Assembly (NCBI GenBank): GCA_026785865.1
Contig: JAJAZG010000268.1
Coordinates: 1-7,799 of the forward strand
Length of the DNA stretch: 7,799 nucleotides
Direction of reading: 5' to 3'
Origin: Pseudanabaena sp. CAN_BIN31
GTDB taxonomy: Bacteria; Cyanobacteriota; Cyanobacteriia; Pseudanabaenales; Pseudanabaenaceae
Made by a program: the position numbers and the translations under genes
The notes under the pieces: generated by a model
Databases searched by the model: none
Seen by the model: only the letters and a program-made list of their open reading frames with translations
What the model was told of the DNA's origin: nothing
Shown here: piece after piece, positions 6,345-7,799 of the stretch
Numbering within the stretch: the stretch's first letter is position 1
Layout: each line of letters opens with the position of its first letter

Positions 6345-7181
6345 TCATAGCGTCAGCGCTAACTGATAAATTTGGCGGCGTGATAAATCAGCGAGTTCCG
6401 CTAATTGACGACTAGCTTCCGATCGCGAAATACCTGAATCAATTAAATTTTGTAACTCTCTTAAAATTATCTCTTCTGTCCAAGCAGGTTTTTCACTAGG
6501 CTTCGCACCTTCCAAAACTAGAGTAAATTCACCCTTAGGCACATGAACTGTAAAGTAGGCGATCGCCCCTTCTATCGAGCCGCGCCAAAATTCTTCATGC
6601 AATTTGGTGAGTTCTCTAGCGATCGCAATTTGATGCTCTTCCCCTAAACTTGCAGCTAAATCTCCGAGAGTCCGCAATAACCGATGTGGCGCTTCATAAA
6701 GAATCATTGTCCGCGTTTCTAGTCGCAAAATTTCTAGGCGATCGCGCCGTTCTTTTTTATCAATCGGCAAAAATCCATCAAACCCAAAATGTTGCGTAGC
6801 AAAGCCTGAAGCGGTTAAAGCCGCTATCCCTGCGGTCACGACAGGAATCGGGATCACGCGCACACCCGCCGCAATACAACCCTGCACCAGTTCCACCCCT
6901 GGGTCAGAGATAGCTGGCATTCCTGCATCCGTTACTAAGGCGATCGCCATACCTTGCAGCAACTTTTCTACCAGTTCAGGTACGCGCCTATGGGCATTAT
7001 GCTCGTGATAGCTGGTTTGCGGCGTACCAATACCAAAATGATGTAACAGCTTACCTGTATGTCTGGTATCTTCGGCGGCGATTAAATCTACCTGTTTAAG
7101 CGTAGCGATCGCCCGAAAAGTCATATCTTCCAAATTACCGATCGGCGTTCCTACCAAATACAGAATTCCTGAATCATCCAT
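6345..7181 (-). CDS. rsmI: 16S rRNA (cytidine-1402-2'-O)-methyltransferase
   Basis: This 278-residue SAM-dependent enzyme 2'-O-methylates C1402 in the decoding centre of 16S rRNA. It belongs to the tetrapyrrole-methylase fold. Family motifs are present in order: LYLVGTPIGNLEDMT (7-21), AEDTRHTGKLLHHFGI (36-51), VTDAGMPAISDPG (83-95), GFLPIDKKERRDRL (136-149), YEAPHRLL (162-169), ARELTKLHEE (188-197) and GEFTLVLEG (217-225). The C-terminal 231-278 is the small helical domain usual in RsmI. Length is close to the usual 280-290. One oddity: the loop normally containing PGxxA reads PIPVVTAG (111-118), with Val114 where Gly is usual. The ATG at 7179-7181 has GGATG about 9 bp upstream. It lies 18 bp after the phasin-like gene in the same direction and is probably cotranscribed with it. 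Confidence 0.95.
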   Translation of the reverse strand: MDDSGILYLVGTPIGNLEDMTFRAIATLKQVDLIAAEDTRHTGKLLHHFGIGTPQTSYHEHNAHRRVPELVEKLLQGMAIALVTDAGMPAISDPGVELVQGCIAAGVRVIPIPVVTAGIAALTASGFATQHFGFDGFLPIDKKERRDRLEILRLETRTMILYEAPHRLLRTLGDLAASLGEEHQIAIARELTKLHEEFWRGSIEGAIAYFTVHVPKGEFTLVLEGAKPSEKPAWTEEIILRELQNLIDSGISRSEASRQLAELADLSRRQIYQLALTL

Positions 7182-7199
7182 TAATTAACATCCACAAAA

Positions 7200-7523
7200 T
7201 TAGCGCCACTGTTTATTTTCTAATTCGCGAAGCTGACGCTCTAGGCGATCGATCCTGCCACGCAACTCATCCATTTCATTTTGGCGCGGCACGCCCAAAT
7301 CTTGCATCACATTACGAATCTGGCGCTGGATTAAAGTCTCCAGATTTCCTTGCTCTGATTTGAGGCGACTGGCAATATCATTGAGAATTTCCGAAGCTTG
7401 ATCGGGATCGATCTTGCCATCTTTAACCCAATCTTCGCTAGCTTCTTTGATTTTTTCTAATACAATCGATGTCGTACCAACACCAAGCATTAACAACTGC
7501 TTCAGCAAATTATTGCTATCCAT
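7200..7523 (-). CDS. Phasin-like small coiled-coil protein
   Basis: A 107-residue, charged, mostly helical protein. Residues 5-25 form an amphipathic hydrophobic segment (LLKQLLMLGVG). A middle helix with KDGKIDPDQASEILNDI follows. Residues 80-105 are a clear coiled coil (MDELRGRIDRLERQLRELEN). This pattern matches the short cyanobacterial proteins annotated as phasin family or polyhydroxyalkanoate synthesis regulator (COG3937-like), which may coat granules or oligomerise, but no PHA gene is nearby and the role is unproven. The ATG at 7521-7523 has AAGGA 12 bp upstream. It is the first gene of a probable two-gene unit with rsmI and is transcribed away from the cyclophilin gene. No cysteine, signal peptide or true membrane span is visible. 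Confidence 0.8.
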   Translation of the reverse strand: MDSNNLLKQLLMLGVGTTSIVLEKIKEASEDWVKDGKIDPDQASEILNDIASRLKSEQGNLETLIQRQIRNVMQDLGVPRQNEMDELRGRIDRLERQLRELENKQWR

Positions 7524-7559
7524 AAATATATACGATCCTTAAAGTCGATCCATGATTCC

Positions 7560-7588
7560 ATGATACTCCCGTCTGCAAGCAGTCGCAA
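7560..7588 (-). promoter_or_regulatory. Candidate sigma-70 promoter of the phasin-rsmI unit
   Basis: On the minus strand TTGCGA (7583-7588) and TATCAT (7560-7565) are separated by exactly 17 bp. The -10 has one mismatch to consensus and the -35 has two. Transcription would begin near 7553 and give a leader of about 30 nt containing the AAGGA site. The -35 box overlaps the base of the hairpin at 7587-7637, so hairpin extrusion or a bound protein could affect it. Confidence 0.4.
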
Positions 7589-7637
7589 AACCCAAAAGTA
7601 GAAACGGCGCTAAGCGCCGTTTCTACTTTTGGGTTTT
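7587..7637. repeat. Perfect 24-bp hairpin, family copy 2, between divergent promoters
   Basis: 7587-7610 and 7614-7637 are perfect reverse complements around a TAA loop. The arm begins AAAACCCAAAAGTAGAAACGG. The hairpin at 5090-5142 has the same outline, with one more A in the run and TG in place of AA, each matched by the complementary change in the opposite arm. The outer TATAGCTGTCG arms of copy 1 are absent here. It sits between two divergent genes, so it cannot serve as a terminator for either. Confidence 0.8.
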
Positions 7638-7652
7638 ATCTGCCTTCGCGGT

Positions 7653-7661
7653 TGGTATACT
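7653..7661 (+). promoter_or_regulatory. Candidate extended -10 promoter of the cyclophilin gene
   Basis: TGGTATACT fits an extended -10 element (TGn followed by TATACT, one mismatch to TATAAT). No good -35 lies 17 bp upstream, where the sequence is the base of the hairpin. Transcription would start near 7668, leaving a leader of about 39 nt with a weak GAG site at 7693-7695 before the ATG at 7707. Confidence 0.4.
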
Positions 7662-7706
7662 TTAAGCTGATTTAAATTCTAAAATAATTTTCGAGTAAGT
7701 TAATTT

Positions 7707-7799
7707 ATGATCCGTGCAGTAATCGAAACCGATAAAGGAACAATTCGGGCTGAGTTTGATGATCAACACGCCCCAATCACTGTCAAAAATTTCGTAGAC
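7707..7799 (+). CDS. Cyclophilin-type peptidyl-prolyl isomerase, N-terminal fragment
   Basis: The first 31 codons read MIRAVIETDKGTIRAEFDDQ and then HAPITVKNFVD, running off the end of the window. This is the opening strand pair of a short cytoplasmic cyclophilin: MxxxxxETxxGxIxxEL-like, with the conserved AP.TV.NF.. segment that precedes the active-site residues. These enzymes catalyse cis-trans isomerisation of Xaa-Pro bonds during folding. No signal peptide is present, so a cytoplasmic PpiB-like enzyme is most likely. The catalytic region itself is not in view, so activity cannot be judged. It is transcribed divergently from the phasin-rsmI unit. Confidence 0.85.
   Translation, partial: MIRAVIETDKGTIRAEFDDQHAPITVKNFVD

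Overview
The window looks cyanobacterial. The octamer GCGATCGC (HIP1, the hallmark repeat of many cyanobacterial genomes) occurs 14 times in 7.8 kb by my count. The proteins (RTX/Calx-beta/DUF4114 exoprotein, RluD, RsmI, phasin-like protein, cyclophilin) and the AT-leaning intergenic DNA rich in small palindromic elements fit a filamentous cyanobacterium, possibly Pseudanabaena-like. The genus is inference. The first ~89 bases are poly-C low-complexity sequence and look like a contig end of poor quality.

Layout. (1) 158-4546, minus: one very large cysteine-free secreted-type protein of 1462 residues. It has an N-terminal beta-strand-repeat region, seven RTX calcium nonapeptides, six Calx-beta domains arranged as a duplicated A-B-B unit, and two C-terminal DUF4114-like domains. 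(2) 4547-5359: an 813-bp intergenic region without a convincing gene. It carries a MITE-like 16-bp inverted repeat with a possible TTA duplication, a small GC hairpin in what may be a dispersed repeat, a nested palindromic element whose core recurs at 7587-7637, and a stem-loop resembling an IS200/IS605 right end. (3) 5360-6313, plus: an RluD-type 23S rRNA pseudouridine synthase. (4) A 20-bp perfect palindrome between convergent genes, probably a shared terminator. (5) 7523-6345, minus: a phasin-like coiled-coil protein followed 18 bp later by rsmI (16S rRNA C1402 2'-O-methyltransferase), probably one transcript. (6) 7524-7706: a divergent promoter region with a strong hairpin between the two promoters. 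(7) 7707 to the end, plus: the first 31 codons of a cyclophilin-type peptidyl-prolyl isomerase.

The two rRNA-modification genes form a conserved housekeeping part dense in HIP1 sites (about one per 240 bp). The exoprotein gene is HIP1-poor (about one per 1.1 kb) and is internally duplicated, so it looks like the fast-evolving accessory part. I see no defence system, CRISPR array, tRNA or rRNA. The most interesting signals are the hairpin family whose two copies differ by compensatory changes, and the recent A-B-B duplication in the exoprotein.
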